Origin: an uncultured Flavobacteriales bacterium
GTDB taxonomy: Bacteria > Bacteroidota > Bacteroidia > Flavobacteriales_E > Vicingaceae
Direction: 5' to 3'
Assembly: GCA_913056345.1 (NCBI GenBank)
Contig: CAJXMH010000002.1
Coordinates: forward strand, 1 to 64,000
Length of the DNA: 64,000 bases
Shown: positions 34,535-43,812 of the stretch, piece after piece
Position numbering within the stretch: the stretch's first letter is position 1
Layout: each line of letters begins with the position of its first letter
Made by a program: the position numbers and the translations under genes
Notes under the pieces: model-generated
What the model was told of the DNA's origin: nothing
The model's database searches: none
The model's input: the letters and a program-made list of their open reading frames with translations, nothing else

Positions 34535-35439
34535 TGAAGATTAACAACCTTAATACACTTAAAGAACACAAAGGGGCAGTTTACGCTTTATGTCAAGGAC
34601 CAGAACCACACCTCATTTACTCTGCTGGGGCAGATCGTCATGTGTTGCTGTGGGACCTCAAGAAACAAGAAGCTGTAAAAGCGGTAGCCAAGTCACCTAC
34701 CACGGTGATCAGTCTGCTTTACTTACCTCAATTCAATTACCTTTTAATCGGTCAGGTTGAAGGTGGAGTGCACATAATCGACCTTGAAGAGAGTAAAGAA
34801 GTCAAGTACCTTAAACACCATAAGGGTTATATCTTTGATCTACAATACTTGGAGCCAAAACAAGAGCTTATAATGGCTTCGGGCGACGGTACTTTTTCAG
34901 TTTGTTCCATTCCCGATGGCAAATTACTGCTACAAGAGCGAGTAGGAGAGGGTAAGCTTAGGTCAATCGATCTTGCTGCCAGCCGAAAGGAGATTGCCAT
35001 TTCTGCAGCAGAAGGAAAGGTGCAGTTAAGAAGACAAGATGATTTTCAATTGCTACAGGAATATACAGACTACAAGTCTGCCGTGAATATTGTGCGCTAC
35101 CAGCCTGATGAAGCGGCTTTATGGGTCGGAGAAAAAGATGCATTGCTTTCTAAAATTGACCTTCAAGCGGAAGCAAAAACGCCTACCATTGCAGCACATT
35201 ATTGGGCAATCTATGATGTTGTATTTGAGCCAAATGGTAAATGGATGGCAACTGCTAGCCGAGATAAGACCATTAAGATCTGGGATTTTAAACAAGAAAA
35301 AGTGCTTAAAAGACTTGAGGGGCTGAAAGATCAAGCACATACCCATTCGGTCAATAAACTTCACTACTGCAATAAGCTTGAGATGCTAGTCAGCACAGGC
35401 GACGACGGTAGTTTAAAACTTTGGCAGATTCAGCTTTAA
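34534..35439 (+). CDS. WD40 repeat protein
   Basis: A 301-residue protein made of about seven beta-propeller blades; clear repeat ends are AGADRHVLLWDL, ASRDKTIKIWDF and GDDGSLKLWQI, with GH/TH-type loops before them. There is no signal peptide, so it is a cytoplasmic scaffold or binding protein. The start ATG overlaps the recG stop as TAATG, so expression is coupled to the helicase, but a functional tie to recombination is not established. Propeller proteins of this kind are common in Bacteroidota and mostly uncharacterised. Confidence 0.9.
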   Translation: MKINNLNTLKEHKGAVYALCQGPEPHLIYSAGADRHVLLWDLKKQEAVKAVAKSPTTVISLLYLPQFNYLLIGQVEGGVHIIDLEESKEVKYLKHHKGYIFDLQYLEPKQELIMASGDGTFSVCSIPDGKLLLQERVGEGKLRSIDLAASRKEIAISAAEGKVQLRRQDDFQLLQEYTDYKSAVNIVRYQPDEAALWVGEKDALLSKIDLQAEAKTPTIAAHYWAIYDVVFEPNGKWMATASRDKTIKIWDFKQEKVLKRLEGLKDQAHTHSVNKLHYCNKLEMLVSTGDDGSLKLWQIQL

Positions 35440-35469
35440 AATTGGCTTCAGCAGGCCTGTTGGAATCAT

Positions 35470-35477
35470 TATTTTTG
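35470..35477 (+). promoter_or_regulatory. -7 box TATTTTTG of pheT
   Basis: TAnnTTTG match 18 bases before the pheT ATG, in the 56-base gap after the WD40 gene. Confidence 0.5.
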
Positions 35478-35495
35478 TGCCCTTAAATTAGTTTC

Positions 35496-37904
35496 ATGAA
35501 GGTATCGTACAATTGGTTAAAAGATTATCTTTCTTTAAAGCATAAGCCGGTAGATTTAGCTGAGATCATGACTGATATCGGCCTTGAAGTAGAAGGCATT
35601 GAAAAGGTAGAGTCAGTAAAAGGAGGATTAGAAGGAATCGTGATCGGGCAGATCAAAGAAGTAACTAATCACCCTAATGCCGACCGTTTGAAACTAACCA
35701 AAGTAGATGTGGGCCATGCCGATCTACTTCACATTGTATGTGGTGCTCCAAATGTTGCAGAGAATCAAAAAGTAGTGGTAGCCTTAGTGGGTACCACTTT
35801 GTATCCTGATGAAAAAGGATTTAAGATCAAGAGATCAAAAATTAGGGGAGAAGTTTCTGAAGGCATGCTTTGCGCTGAAGATGAAATTGGACTTGGAAAG
35901 AGCCATGATGGCATTATGGAGCTTGAGGAAGCTGCAACCGTCGGTCAAGCCGCTGCGGATTATTTTCAGTTAGAAAGTGATGTAGTTTTTGAGATTGGCT
36001 TAACGCCTAATAGAGTAGATGCTGCTTCTCATTGGGGAGTAGCTAGAGATCTCGCAGCTTTTTTAAAATTAGAAGACGATATTGAGCTGAGTAAACCTGA
36101 TGTTCTTTCTTTTGAAGGAAAAACTCCAACTGATTTCTCAATAGAGGTTAAAGACGAAAAGGCTTGTCCGCGTTATGCAGCCCTAAAAATAGAAGAGCTA
36201 AGCGTGAAAGATTCGCCAAACTGGTTAAAAAATAGGCTTTTAGCGATTGGCTTGAATCCTATAAACAATGTGGTTGACGTGACCAATTATGTCATGCATG
36301 AAATCGGTCAGCCTCTCCATGCTTTTGATTTGGCTAAGATTCAGGGAGACCAAGTAATTGTTAAGGGGCTAAAAACTGGCAGTAAGTTTACCACCTTAGA
36401 TGAAGTAGAACGTGAGCTATCTGATGAAGACCTTATGATATGCCATACAGCAGGAGGTATGTGTATTGCTGGAGTTTTTGGTGGAATAGAGTCAGGGGTA
36501 AGTGAAACCACTAGCGGTATACTTTTAGAAAGTGCCTACTTTGATCCAGTAAGTATTAGGAAAACTGCAAAACGTCACGGTTTGAACACCGATGCCTCAT
36601 TTCGATATGAAAGGGGAGCTGATCCCAACAGTTGTATCATAGCCCTGCAAAGAGCAGCTTATTTGTTGCAAAAGGTTGCAGACGCAAAAATTACATCAGC
36701 ACCAGTAGATCACTATCCTGAAGCAATTGAAGATTTCTTAGTTGAATTGCGTTACCAAAAACTCAATCAGCTTGTGGGTCAGCAGATCAGCAAGCAAACG
36801 GTAAAGACAATTCTTCAAAACTTAGAGATTAAAATTTTGAATGAGACCAAAGAAGGACTGCGTTTGCAAGTGCCGGCTTTCCGAGTAGATGTGCAAAGAG
36901 AGGTAGATTTGATAGAGGAAGTTTTACGCATTTATGGATACAATCGCGTATCCATGCCTGAAAGCATGAAGTCTGCCCTCATTGTAAGACCTAAAAAGCA
37001 AGCCTATGAGTTAGAAGAGTTAATATCCAATCAATTAAGCAGCAGAGGGTTTAGCGAAGTGTTTAAAAATTCTTTAACCAATCCTGCTTATTATGCAGAA
37101 GCAGACGATCTAGTGAGTATGGTTAATCCCTTAAGTCGTGAGACTGAAGTGATGCGTAAAAGTATGCTTGAAGGTGGTTTAGAGGTGATCGCTTTCAACC
37201 AGAATAGGAAACGCCACAATTTGAAATTGTTTGAATTGGGGAAGGTGTACCGAAAAGTAAGTGAAGCTAAATTTCAAGAAGAAAAACGTTTTGCACTTTG
37301 GACCTGCGGTCAACAGGCAGATGAAGGTTGGAATCAAGAATCAAGAGCTGTTGATTTCTTTTGGCTTAAAGAAGAGGTACTTGGCCTATTGGAAAGGCTT
37401 GGAGTTAAGCGTTGGAAAGGAGTAACCCAAGAAGGCACGGCTGATTTTGAGTTTTTATATAGCCTTCGCAAAGGAAAAATTGAGTTAGCCAAAATAGGAT
37501 TGGTGAAAGCTTCTAAAAGAGCGGCTTTTCACGTGGACCAAGAGGTTTACTACGCTGAATTAAATTGGGATGCTGTAATGACTGTTATGCCAAAAGAGGA
37601 AATCACGCACCAAGCAGTAAGTAAATTTCCAATGGTACGCAGAGACTTGGCCTTGCTGCTGGATAAGCAAATAAGCTTTGAGCAAATTAGGAAATTAGCC
37701 CGACAGACTGAGCAGCATTTGCTGCAGACTGTCAATTTATTTGATGTTTATGAGGGTAAGAATTTGCCTGAAGGGAAAAAGTCTTACGGCCTTAGTTTTA
37801 CTTTTCAAGACCAACAAAAAACCTTAAAAGATCAGCAAATCGACAAGATGATGAGTCGTTTAGTAGAAAATTTGAAAAAGGAATTGAATGCTAGCCTAAG
37901 ATAG
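35496..37904 (+). CDS. pheT: Phenylalanyl-tRNA synthetase beta subunit
   Basis: An 802-residue subunit of the alpha2-beta2 enzyme that charges tRNA-Phe. Domains in order: N-terminal MKVSYNWLKDYL, the EMAP/tRNA-binding OB fold (about 40-150, with HPNADRLKLTKVDVG), B3/B4 editing domain (about 215-385, GLNPINNVVDVTNYVM and HAFD), B5 domain (about 405-475), the catalytic-like core, and the C-terminal ferredoxin-fold anticodon-binding domain (KFPMVRRDLALLLD). Length is typical. pheS is not adjacent, as is frequent in Bacteroidota. Confidence 0.97.
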   Translation: MKVSYNWLKDYLSLKHKPVDLAEIMTDIGLEVEGIEKVESVKGGLEGIVIGQIKEVTNHPNADRLKLTKVDVGHADLLHIVCGAPNVAENQKVVVALVGTTLYPDEKGFKIKRSKIRGEVSEGMLCAEDEIGLGKSHDGIMELEEAATVGQAAADYFQLESDVVFEIGLTPNRVDAASHWGVARDLAAFLKLEDDIELSKPDVLSFEGKTPTDFSIEVKDEKACPRYAALKIEELSVKDSPNWLKNRLLAIGLNPINNVVDVTNYVMHEIGQPLHAFDLAKIQGDQVIVKGLKTGSKFTTLDEVERELSDEDLMICHTAGGMCIAGVFGGIESGVSETTSGILLESAYFDPVSIRKTAKRHGLNTDASFRYERGADPNSCIIALQRAAYLLQKVADAKITSAPVDHYPEAIEDFLVELRYQKLNQLVGQQISKQTVKTILQNLEIKILNETKEGLRLQVPAFRVDVQREVDLIEEVLRIYGYNRVSMPESMKSALIVRPKKQAYELEELISNQLSSRGFSEVFKNSLTNPAYYAEADDLVSMVNPLSRETEVMRKSMLEGGLEVIAFNQNRKRHNLKLFELGKVYRKVSEAKFQEEKRFALWTCGQQADEGWNQESRAVDFFWLKEEVLGLLERLGVKRWKGVTQEGTADFEFLYSLRKGKIELAKIGLVKASKRAAFHVDQEVYYAELNWDAVMTVMPKEEITHQAVSKFPMVRRDLALLLDKQISFEQIRKLARQTEQHLLQTVNLFDVYEGKNLPEGKKSYGLSFTFQDQQKTLKDQQIDKMMSRLVENLKKELNASLR

Positions 37905-37912
37905 GCAAATGG

Positions 37913-38134
37913 TTATTTTTTCTGTCTTTCTTTAAATATTTTCATGAACCATCCGTAAGCCAAACCACCAATTAATGAGGCGGGTATATTGATGAGGAAA
38001 CCTTTCCAAGTGTACGCCTCTTCATTGTACCAGGGCAATACGCCAACATTGATAATGTAAACTACTATTGCGAAAGCTAAACCTTCGTGGTACCATTTGT
38101 AGTTTTTCTTTTCCTCTTCTTTATTCTTCATCAA
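37913..38134 (-). CDS. Small two-span membrane protein
   Basis: A 73-residue protein with a charged N-terminus (MMKNKEEEKKNYKWYHEG), two hydrophobic segments at about 19-33 and 44-63, and a basic tail (KIFKERQKK). I recognise no family. It overlaps the 3' end of the urocanate hydratase gene by 14 bp and is the last gene of that operon, so it may be translated by coupling. A role in urocanate uptake or membrane association is only a guess from position. Confidence 0.7.
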   Translation of the reverse strand: MMKNKEEEKKNYKWYHEGLAFAIVVYIINVGVLPWYNEEAYTWKGFLINIPASLIGGLAYGWFMKIFKERQKK

Positions 38135-40136
38135 ATAAGTTTTTCAAATGCTCATCCTTTACAAGTTGAGGAATGGTAACCTTCAACTTTGGTTCAGCTT
38201 CCATAGCCCTTTTGATGGCGTAGGTAGCGCCTTCATTTCTAGCCCAATTTCTTCGGGCTATGCCGTTGTTTACATCCCAATGTAACATCGACTTAAGTCT
38301 TCGGTCAGCATCTTCTGAACCATCAAGCAGCATTCCAAAACCTCCGTTGATCACTTCACCCCAACCAACGCCGCCGCCATTGTGTATAGAAACCCAAGTG
38401 GCGCCTCTAAAGGCATCACCAATGACGTTTTGAATGGCCATGTCTGCAGTAAATTGTGAACCATCATAAATGTTTGAGGTCTCTCGGTAGGGAGAATCAG
38501 TGCCTGAAACATCATGATGATCTCGACCGAGAATTACAGGAGCTGAAATTTCTCCTTTTGCTATTGCCTGATTAAAGGCTTCAGCTATGCGCATTCTTCC
38601 CTCAGCGTCAGCATATAGGATTCTTGCTTGTGAGCCGACTACCAACTTATTTTCTTCGGCTGCTTTTATCCACCGTAGGTTATCTTCGATTTGTTGCTTG
38701 ATCTCAGCAGGGGCTTCTTTAGCCATTTCTTCAAGTACTTCAGCTGCTATGGCGTCAGTCTTTTGTAAGTCCTTCGGATCATTTGAGGCACAAACCCACC
38801 TAAATGGGCCAAAGCCATAATCAAAGCACATTGGCCCCATAATATCTTGAACGTAAGATGGATATTTGAAATTTTTTCCTTCCATAATATCTGCCCCGGC
38901 TCTGCTCGATTCTAATAAAAAGGCATTTCCATAATCAAAGAAATACATACCCTTTTCATGCAGTTTATTAATTGCTGCTACATGTCGTTTCAGGGTTTTT
39001 TGTACTTCAGCCTTAAATTTTTCCGGCTCTTTAGCCATCATTTCATTAGACTCTTCAAGTGTATATCCAATCGGATAGTAACCTCCTGCCCAAGGATTGT
39101 GTAAAGAGGTTTGATCAGACCCAAGGTCAACGTGGAAGTCTTCTTCAACTAACTTTTCCCACAATGCTACTATATTCCCTTGATAAACCAATGAAACAGC
39201 TTCTTTATTGATCTGCGCTTGTTTGGTTCTCGCTAAGAGTTCGTCCAGGTCAGTATAAACTTCGTCAACCCATCCCTGAGAATGACGTGTATGAGTTGCT
39301 TTTGCATTAATTTCAGCTGTAATGCTAACAGCACCGGCGATTTTAGCCGCTTTTGGCTGAGCACCTGACATGCCACCTAAGCCTGCTGTAATAAATAATT
39401 TTCCTCCAAGACCGTCTTTGGAGATCATGCGGCCAGCGTTTAAAACAGTAATGGTGGTTCCATGTACAATGCCTTGCGGCCCAATGTACATAAATGAACC
39501 TGCAGTCATTTGACCAAACTGAGTCACGCCCAAAGCGTTGTAGCGTTCCCAGTCGTCTGGTTTCGAATAATTGGGTATCATCATACCATTAGAAACCACT
39601 ACACGCGGTGCATCTTTATGTGATGGAAATAAGCCCATTGGGTGACCTGAGTAAAGCACTAAAGTTTGCTCATCAGTCATCTCCGCTAAATATTTCATGC
39701 ATAGTCGGTATTGCGCCCAGTTTTGAAAAACTGCACCATTTCCGCCGTAGGTGATCAACTCATGTGGATGCTGAGCGACTGCATAATCTAAGTTATTACT
39801 AAGCATTAACATAATACCAGCAGCTTGCTTAGACTGATGCGGAAATTCTTCTAAATGCTTAGCCTTGATCTCATAATCAGGACGGTAGCGATACATGTAT
39901 ATTCTTCCATACCGCTTAAGTTCATCGGCAAACTCTTTGGCTAAAACTGCGTGGTGTTTTTCAGGAAAGTAGCGCAATGCATTTTTTAGCGCAAGCTCTT
40001 TTTCTTCTTTGCTTAAAATGTCCTTACGAATAGGAGCGTGATTAATTTCCTGCTCATAAATTTTTGCTTCAGGTAATTCTGAAGGAATTCCTTCTAAAAT
40101 GGCTGTCTTAAAAGTGGTAGCTGTATTCGTTTCCAT
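38121..40136 (-). CDS. hutU: Urocanate hydratase
   Basis: A 671-residue enzyme that adds water to urocanate to give imidazolone propionate, the second step of histidine degradation; it uses tightly bound NAD+ as an electrophile. Visible family features are YGGNGAVFQNWAQYR, the NAD-binding ITAGLGGMSGAQPKAAKIAG and the active-site stretch GRDHHDVSGTDSPYRETSN, later SIHNGGGVGWGEVINGG. The length is that of the longer eukaryote-like form rather than the ~555-residue proteobacterial one. hutH and hutI are not nearby. Its ATG overlaps the stop of the upstream DUF5522 gene by one base. Confidence 0.96.
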   Translation of the reverse strand: METNTATTFKTAILEGIPSELPEAKIYEQEINHAPIRKDILSKEEKELALKNALRYFPEKHHAVLAKEFADELKRYGRIYMYRYRPDYEIKAKHLEEFPHQSKQAAGIMLMLSNNLDYAVAQHPHELITYGGNGAVFQNWAQYRLCMKYLAEMTDEQTLVLYSGHPMGLFPSHKDAPRVVVSNGMMIPNYSKPDDWERYNALGVTQFGQMTAGSFMYIGPQGIVHGTTITVLNAGRMISKDGLGGKLFITAGLGGMSGAQPKAAKIAGAVSITAEINAKATHTRHSQGWVDEVYTDLDELLARTKQAQINKEAVSLVYQGNIVALWEKLVEEDFHVDLGSDQTSLHNPWAGGYYPIGYTLEESNEMMAKEPEKFKAEVQKTLKRHVAAINKLHEKGMYFFDYGNAFLLESSRAGADIMEGKNFKYPSYVQDIMGPMCFDYGFGPFRWVCASNDPKDLQKTDAIAAEVLEEMAKEAPAEIKQQIEDNLRWIKAAEENKLVVGSQARILYADAEGRMRIAEAFNQAIAKGEISAPVILGRDHHDVSGTDSPYRETSNIYDGSQFTADMAIQNVIGDAFRGATWVSIHNGGGVGWGEVINGGFGMLLDGSEDADRRLKSMLHWDVNNGIARRNWARNEGATYAIKRAMEAEPKLKVTIPQLVKDEHLKNLFDEE

Positions 40137-40306
40137 TATCTGAACTTTCTTTTTTTCTTGTTAAAACCGTAAGGACAGTGCTTGCAACCATTTTGGCAGC
40201 AATACCCTCTTTTTAATAAATACTGTTCTGTAAACACAACAAAACCCTCTTTGCTTAAGTAGTAGTCACCTTTTTCATATTTATCTTGTATTGAAAAACC
40301 GTCCAT
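40136..40306 (-). CDS. DUF5522 small cysteine-rich protein
   Basis: A 56-residue protein (from the ATG giving MDGFSIQDKYEKGDYY) with the conserved CCxxGCxHCPYGF motif: YCCQNGCKHCPYGFNKK. Four clustered Cys and one His suggest metal binding. The family is known only as a domain of unknown function, also found fused or next to other genes. The start is fixed by a -7 box covering the longer frame's TTG. It is the first gene of the hutU operon, with a one-base overlap, but a role in histidine breakdown is unproven. Confidence 0.85.
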   Translation of the reverse strand: MDGFSIQDKYEKGDYYLSKEGFVVFTEQYLLKRGYCCQNGCKHCPYGFNKKKRKFR

Positions 40307-40327
40307 CTTCTTAGTTTCTTCTTTCGG

Positions 40328-40335
40328 CAAAGTTA
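40328..40335 (-). promoter_or_regulatory. -7 box TAACTTTG of the DUF5522-hutU operon
   Basis: Minus-strand consensus match 22 bases before the DUF5522 ATG; it abuts the start of the divergent PLP-enzyme gene. Confidence 0.6.
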
Positions 40336-41280
40336 ATGAACTTCGCAGCCCAACTTCAAATCCTTATGCTTGAACTTCAGCTACCTTCTCCCTTGCAACA
40401 ACTTCAGCATTCCTTCTTCGATGAAAAGCAGTTGCAAGTGTGGATCAAGCGGGATGATCTTATTCATGCAGGAATATCTGGCAATAAATGGAGGAAGCTT
40501 GAATATTCGATCTTAGCAGCTCGAGAAAGGGGAAAAAGACAAGTGCTAACCTTTGGAGGAGCTTTTTCTAACCATGTAGTAGCAACCGCAATAGCCTGCA
40601 AAGCGAATGGTTTAAGCAGTATTGGAATGATTCGTGGTGAAGCTCATCAAAGCCTTAATCCGACTTTGAGGCAGGCTGTTGAAGCGGGTATGCAATTGAA
40701 ATACCTTGATCGAGGCTTTTACAAGCAGAAGGAAAGCCCTTCATTTTTAGCTCAGCTTAAGGTGAGGTATCCAGATGCTTTTATAGTTCCTGAGGGTGGA
40801 GCCAATGCCGAAGGCGTAAAAGGATGTCGCAAAATCATCAGTGAAGTGCCTTTTCAACCTGATTATGTTTTATGTTCAGCCGGCACGGGAACCACTGCAG
40901 CAGGTCTTTTAAGCGAAATGGAGGAAGGAGAACTTATCGTACTACCGGCTATTAAAGGTGATTTAGGCTTAAAGCAGGATATTTTAACTTTTAGCAAAAA
41001 GGCTAATGTTACTTCGAAATTGAAAATGGTACATGATTTTCACTTTGGAGGTTATGCCAAGGTCAAAGCTGAATTAGTGACCTTTGTGAATAGGTTTTAT
41101 GCTGATTTTCAAATCCCACTTGATTTGATCTACACTGCTAAAATGGCTTATGGCTTTTGGGAACTTTTAAAGCAGGATTATTTTCCTCCGAATAGTAAAG
41201 TCTTGTTGATTCACACGGGGGGACTTCAAGGAAATAAAGGGATGATGCAACGTTACAAGATCAACTTAGATTATACTTAA
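40336..41280 (+). CDS. PLP-dependent enzyme, ACC deaminase / D-cysteine desulfhydrase family
   Basis: A 314-residue fold-type II PLP enzyme. The PLP-binding lysine lies in GISGNKWRKLEYS, the Ser/Asn phosphate-side motif in GGAFSNHVVATA, and the Gly-rich PLP phosphate loop in SAGTGTTAAGLL. True 1-aminocyclopropane-1-carboxylate deaminases cannot be told from D-cysteine desulfhydrases by these motifs alone; in marine Bacteroidota the desulfhydrase-type function is more likely. The start at MNFAAQLQIL is the first ATG; a second ATG ten codons in (MLELQLPSPLQQL) is equally plausible because homologues usually begin just before LPSPLQ. Confidence 0.88.
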   Translation: MNFAAQLQILMLELQLPSPLQQLQHSFFDEKQLQVWIKRDDLIHAGISGNKWRKLEYSILAARERGKRQVLTFGGAFSNHVVATAIACKANGLSSIGMIRGEAHQSLNPTLRQAVEAGMQLKYLDRGFYKQKESPSFLAQLKVRYPDAFIVPEGGANAEGVKGCRKIISEVPFQPDYVLCSAGTGTTAAGLLSEMEEGELIVLPAIKGDLGLKQDILTFSKKANVTSKLKMVHDFHFGGYAKVKAELVTFVNRFYADFQIPLDLIYTAKMAYGFWELLKQDYFPPNSKVLLIHTGGLQGNKGMMQRYKINLDYT

Positions 41281-41335
41281 GGTCAACTTGTTAATATCTT
41301 GTGAAAAAGCAACTGTGTAACCGATTAGTTGGACT

Positions 41336-41343
41336 TAATTTTG
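41336..41343 (+). promoter_or_regulatory. -7 box TAATTTTG of the glucosaminidase gene
   Basis: Perfect TAnnTTTG 29 bases before the ATG. Confidence 0.6.
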
Positions 41344-41371
41344 TAGATTAAGTTATTAACAATTGTTCATA

Positions 41372-42322
41372 ATGCGCCATTTACACTTAGTTTTCTTTCT
41401 TATGATCGGCTTGTTTCTACAGGCCCAACCTTCGGGAAAGCGAATTAGCCGTGCAGAATATATTTCGATGTTTAAAGATGAGGCCATCAAAGAGATGCAT
41501 CGCAGTGGAGTGCCTGCAAGTATCACTTTGGCTCAAGGTATTTTAGAATCGGGAGATGGCAATAGTCCTCTTGCTCGAAAAGCCAACAATCATTTCGGGA
41601 TTAAGTGCCACAGTGACTGGACAGGACCGACCTTTAGGCAAGATGACGATAAAAAGAATGAGTGTTTCCGCAAATACAAGCATGTATTGGATTCTTACCA
41701 TGATCATTCAGAATTTTTAAAGAAAAGGCGTTATGCTTTTCTTTTTGATCTAAAGCCAACCGATTACAAAGGTTGGGCAAAGGGATTAAAGAAAGCGGGA
41801 TATGCCACCAATCCTAAATACCCACAATTGCTGATCCGCATAATTGAACAAAATGATCTCACTCAATATGATCGTGCTCCTTTGCCAAATAAAAAGAAAC
41901 AAGACAAAAGGAAGCTAGCTAAACAAGAAAATGATGCAAGTTCTTCAAGTAGTAGCAGGTCGAGCTCAAAACACAGGGTTTTAAAACATGAGAATAATAT
42001 TCGCTACATCCAACTTCAAAAGGGTGATGTTGTGGATGAAATTGCGCGCGAATTTAACATGGGCGAATGGCAGTTGTACAAATACAATGATTTAGATAAA
42101 GATGAGCGCTTGAATTCCTCAGGGAAACTTTATTTGCAGCCTAAGCGCAATAGAGCTAAGCAAGATTACCATACAGTAAAAGCAGGCGAAACAATGTGGG
42201 AAATCTCACAAAAATATGGGGTGAAGCTAAAAAAGCTATACAAGAAAAATCGCATGAGTCGCAAAGAAGAAGCTAAAGCAGGTCAAAAACTTTACCTGAG
42301 GAAGAAAAAACCAAGAGACTAG
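41372..42322 (+). CDS. Glucosaminidase (GH73) with C-terminal LysM domains
   Basis: A 316-residue exported cell wall hydrolase that cuts the glucosaminyl bonds of peptidoglycan. It has a signal peptide (MRHLHLVFFLMIGLFLQAQ), a GH73 domain (about 25-160) with the catalytic Glu in GILESGDGNSPLA and the conserved NHFGIKCH, a basic, Ser-rich linker with a run of serines, and two LysM peptidoglycan-binding modules (about 210-255 and 265-310, YHTVKAGETMWEISQKYGV). The start is the ATG three codons inside a longer frame beginning with TTG, which restores a normal signal peptide. Confidence 0.93.
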   Translation: MRHLHLVFFLMIGLFLQAQPSGKRISRAEYISMFKDEAIKEMHRSGVPASITLAQGILESGDGNSPLARKANNHFGIKCHSDWTGPTFRQDDDKKNECFRKYKHVLDSYHDHSEFLKKRRYAFLFDLKPTDYKGWAKGLKKAGYATNPKYPQLLIRIIEQNDLTQYDRAPLPNKKKQDKRKLAKQENDASSSSSSRSSSKHRVLKHENNIRYIQLQKGDVVDEIAREFNMGEWQLYKYNDLDKDERLNSSGKLYLQPKRNRAKQDYHTVKAGETMWEISQKYGVKLKKLYKKNRMSRKEEAKAGQKLYLRKKKPRD

Positions 42323-42323
42323 C

Positions 42324-43811
42324 CTACCATCTCCAGCCCATCGTTAAGATTAGTCTATGGATATTTCGGTCAATTCTTGCGAGCGCATCAGATGTGAGGT
42401 AAACAGCATCAATTTCCGAAGCTTCGGTATAAAGGTAAGCAGCATCAAAATTAAAATTACCGGTTCTATAGCCCACCCCAATTGAATAAGTTTGTCTGCT
42501 ACGGTCTGGATTAAATTGAAATTCGCTTACTTCGAAAGGGTTGTCTTCGTATCTAAAACCGGCTCTCAATAAAAAAGGATTTACCTTATACTCAAGACCA
42601 AATCTAACGTTATGGGTTCCACGCATCACGCTTCTTATGGTGCTATTGCTCTCTGAATAATCTGTTCTAAAGTCCCTTTTATCGTTGAACCGCATCATGC
42701 TATAGTCTACGTACTCGTAATCAAAGTTTATAGCAGTACGCTGCTTGTAGAGGTAAGCTAGGCTTCCTATAAAGCGCCAAGGTGAGCGCACTCTATACTC
42801 CCAAGTGTTGAAGGTTTCTTCCTCTTGATCATATACAGTACCTTCCGAAAACCTCGACTCAGAGTTAAAACTATATTCTTCTCTTATTCCCCAAAAGGTG
42901 GGTATGTGAATGGCGGCACCAACTCTAAGAGGTTCAGAAACCCTGTAAATAGCACCCACTTTTGCAGAAAATCCGGTTCCATTTGCAATTAAGTTGGTTC
43001 TTTCTTCATAGGAAATCCCCACCGAATCAGTCGGTAAAGCAAGAATAGGGTACTGATAGTCTTCTGTAAAAGTCCTGTTTTCTTCAAACCTACTGCTTTG
43101 CAACGCCATAGTAGTCCCCAAGAATAAGCGATCCTGGTAATTTCCGCCAATGCTAAAGAGTACTTCATTTGCGCTACCTCTTCTTTCAAGCGTTTCTTGC
43201 TGCTGTATTCTTTCAGTATTGTTTACCTCTCTAAAATAAGAGTTGTTAGACGAGGGGTTGATCAGGTAATTCCAGTAAGCATGAGAGGCACCAAAAGGGT
43301 AGGCATAAGCTTCTACATCAGCCACATCTGCTTGATCATTGTTTAGTTGGTTTACATAGTCGTCAATGATCGAAGAGCCGTTGGTAGAGCTTCCGCGAAT
43401 AATTTGATCAGTATGAAAGCTGGCTAATCGATTGTAGGCGAAAGCAATCGAATAGTTTTTCCAGCCATTGGGGTCACCTTTATAAGCAGCTACATAACTT
43501 AAATTACCAATGTTGAAATTTAACTTGTTGTCATTAGCTCTTCCGTTTCGGTAAGAAGTTTCATTTTGGTCAAAATAAAATCCTGTGGTGAATGTAAACT
43601 CTGAACTTCGGTATATCCCAATACCAGCAGGATTAACAGAAAGACCTGAGGCATCTCCTCCTAGCGCTCCGAATGAGCCACCCATTGCGTTAAAGCGAGC
43701 GGTTCCAAGGTATTGGTAACGTGATTGCCTTAAAGCATCGGTGTAGTTTTGAGCCTGCAAAGCAGTACCCAATAGCATTACAACTGCGGTGTATATAATT
43801 TGCTTTTTCAT
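42324..43811 (-). CDS. FadL/OMPP1/TodX-type outer membrane protein
   Basis: A 496-residue beta-barrel protein with a signal peptide (MKKQIIYTAVVMLLGTALQAQ) and the family N-terminal pattern GTARFNAMGGSFGALGGDASGLSVNPAG-like (here broken as ARFNAMGGSFGAL and SVNPAGIGIY). Members of this family carry hydrophobic compounds across the outer membrane; in Bacteroidota many have unknown cargo, and PorV/LptO of the T9SS is a related 14-strand barrel, so a secretion role cannot be excluded. The start codon lies one base after the stop of the upstream lipoprotein, whose sequence overlaps the longer frame; the 79 upstream codons are a shadow of it. Confidence 0.88.
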   Translation of the reverse strand: MKKQIIYTAVVMLLGTALQAQNYTDALRQSRYQYLGTARFNAMGGSFGALGGDASGLSVNPAGIGIYRSSEFTFTTGFYFDQNETSYRNGRANDNKLNFNIGNLSYVAAYKGDPNGWKNYSIAFAYNRLASFHTDQIIRGSSTNGSSIIDDYVNQLNNDQADVADVEAYAYPFGASHAYWNYLINPSSNNSYFREVNNTERIQQQETLERRGSANEVLFSIGGNYQDRLFLGTTMALQSSRFEENRTFTEDYQYPILALPTDSVGISYEERTNLIANGTGFSAKVGAIYRVSEPLRVGAAIHIPTFWGIREEYSFNSESRFSEGTVYDQEEETFNTWEYRVRSPWRFIGSLAYLYKQRTAINFDYEYVDYSMMRFNDKRDFRTDYSESNSTIRSVMRGTHNVRFGLEYKVNPFLLRAGFRYEDNPFEVSEFQFNPDRSRQTYSIGVGYRTGNFNFDAAYLYTEASEIDAVYLTSDALARIDRNIHRLILTMGWRW

Positions 43812-43812
43812 A

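Noticed and set aside
40366-41280. Certain call as ACC deaminase
   Set aside because: The visible PLP motifs are shared with D-cysteine desulfhydrases, so the substrate is left open.
41930-41975. Microsatellite or slippage tract in the glucosaminidase gene (serine run)
   Set aside because: The serine codons are mixed (agt, tca, agc, tcg), so it is an ordinary linker and not a simple DNA repeat.
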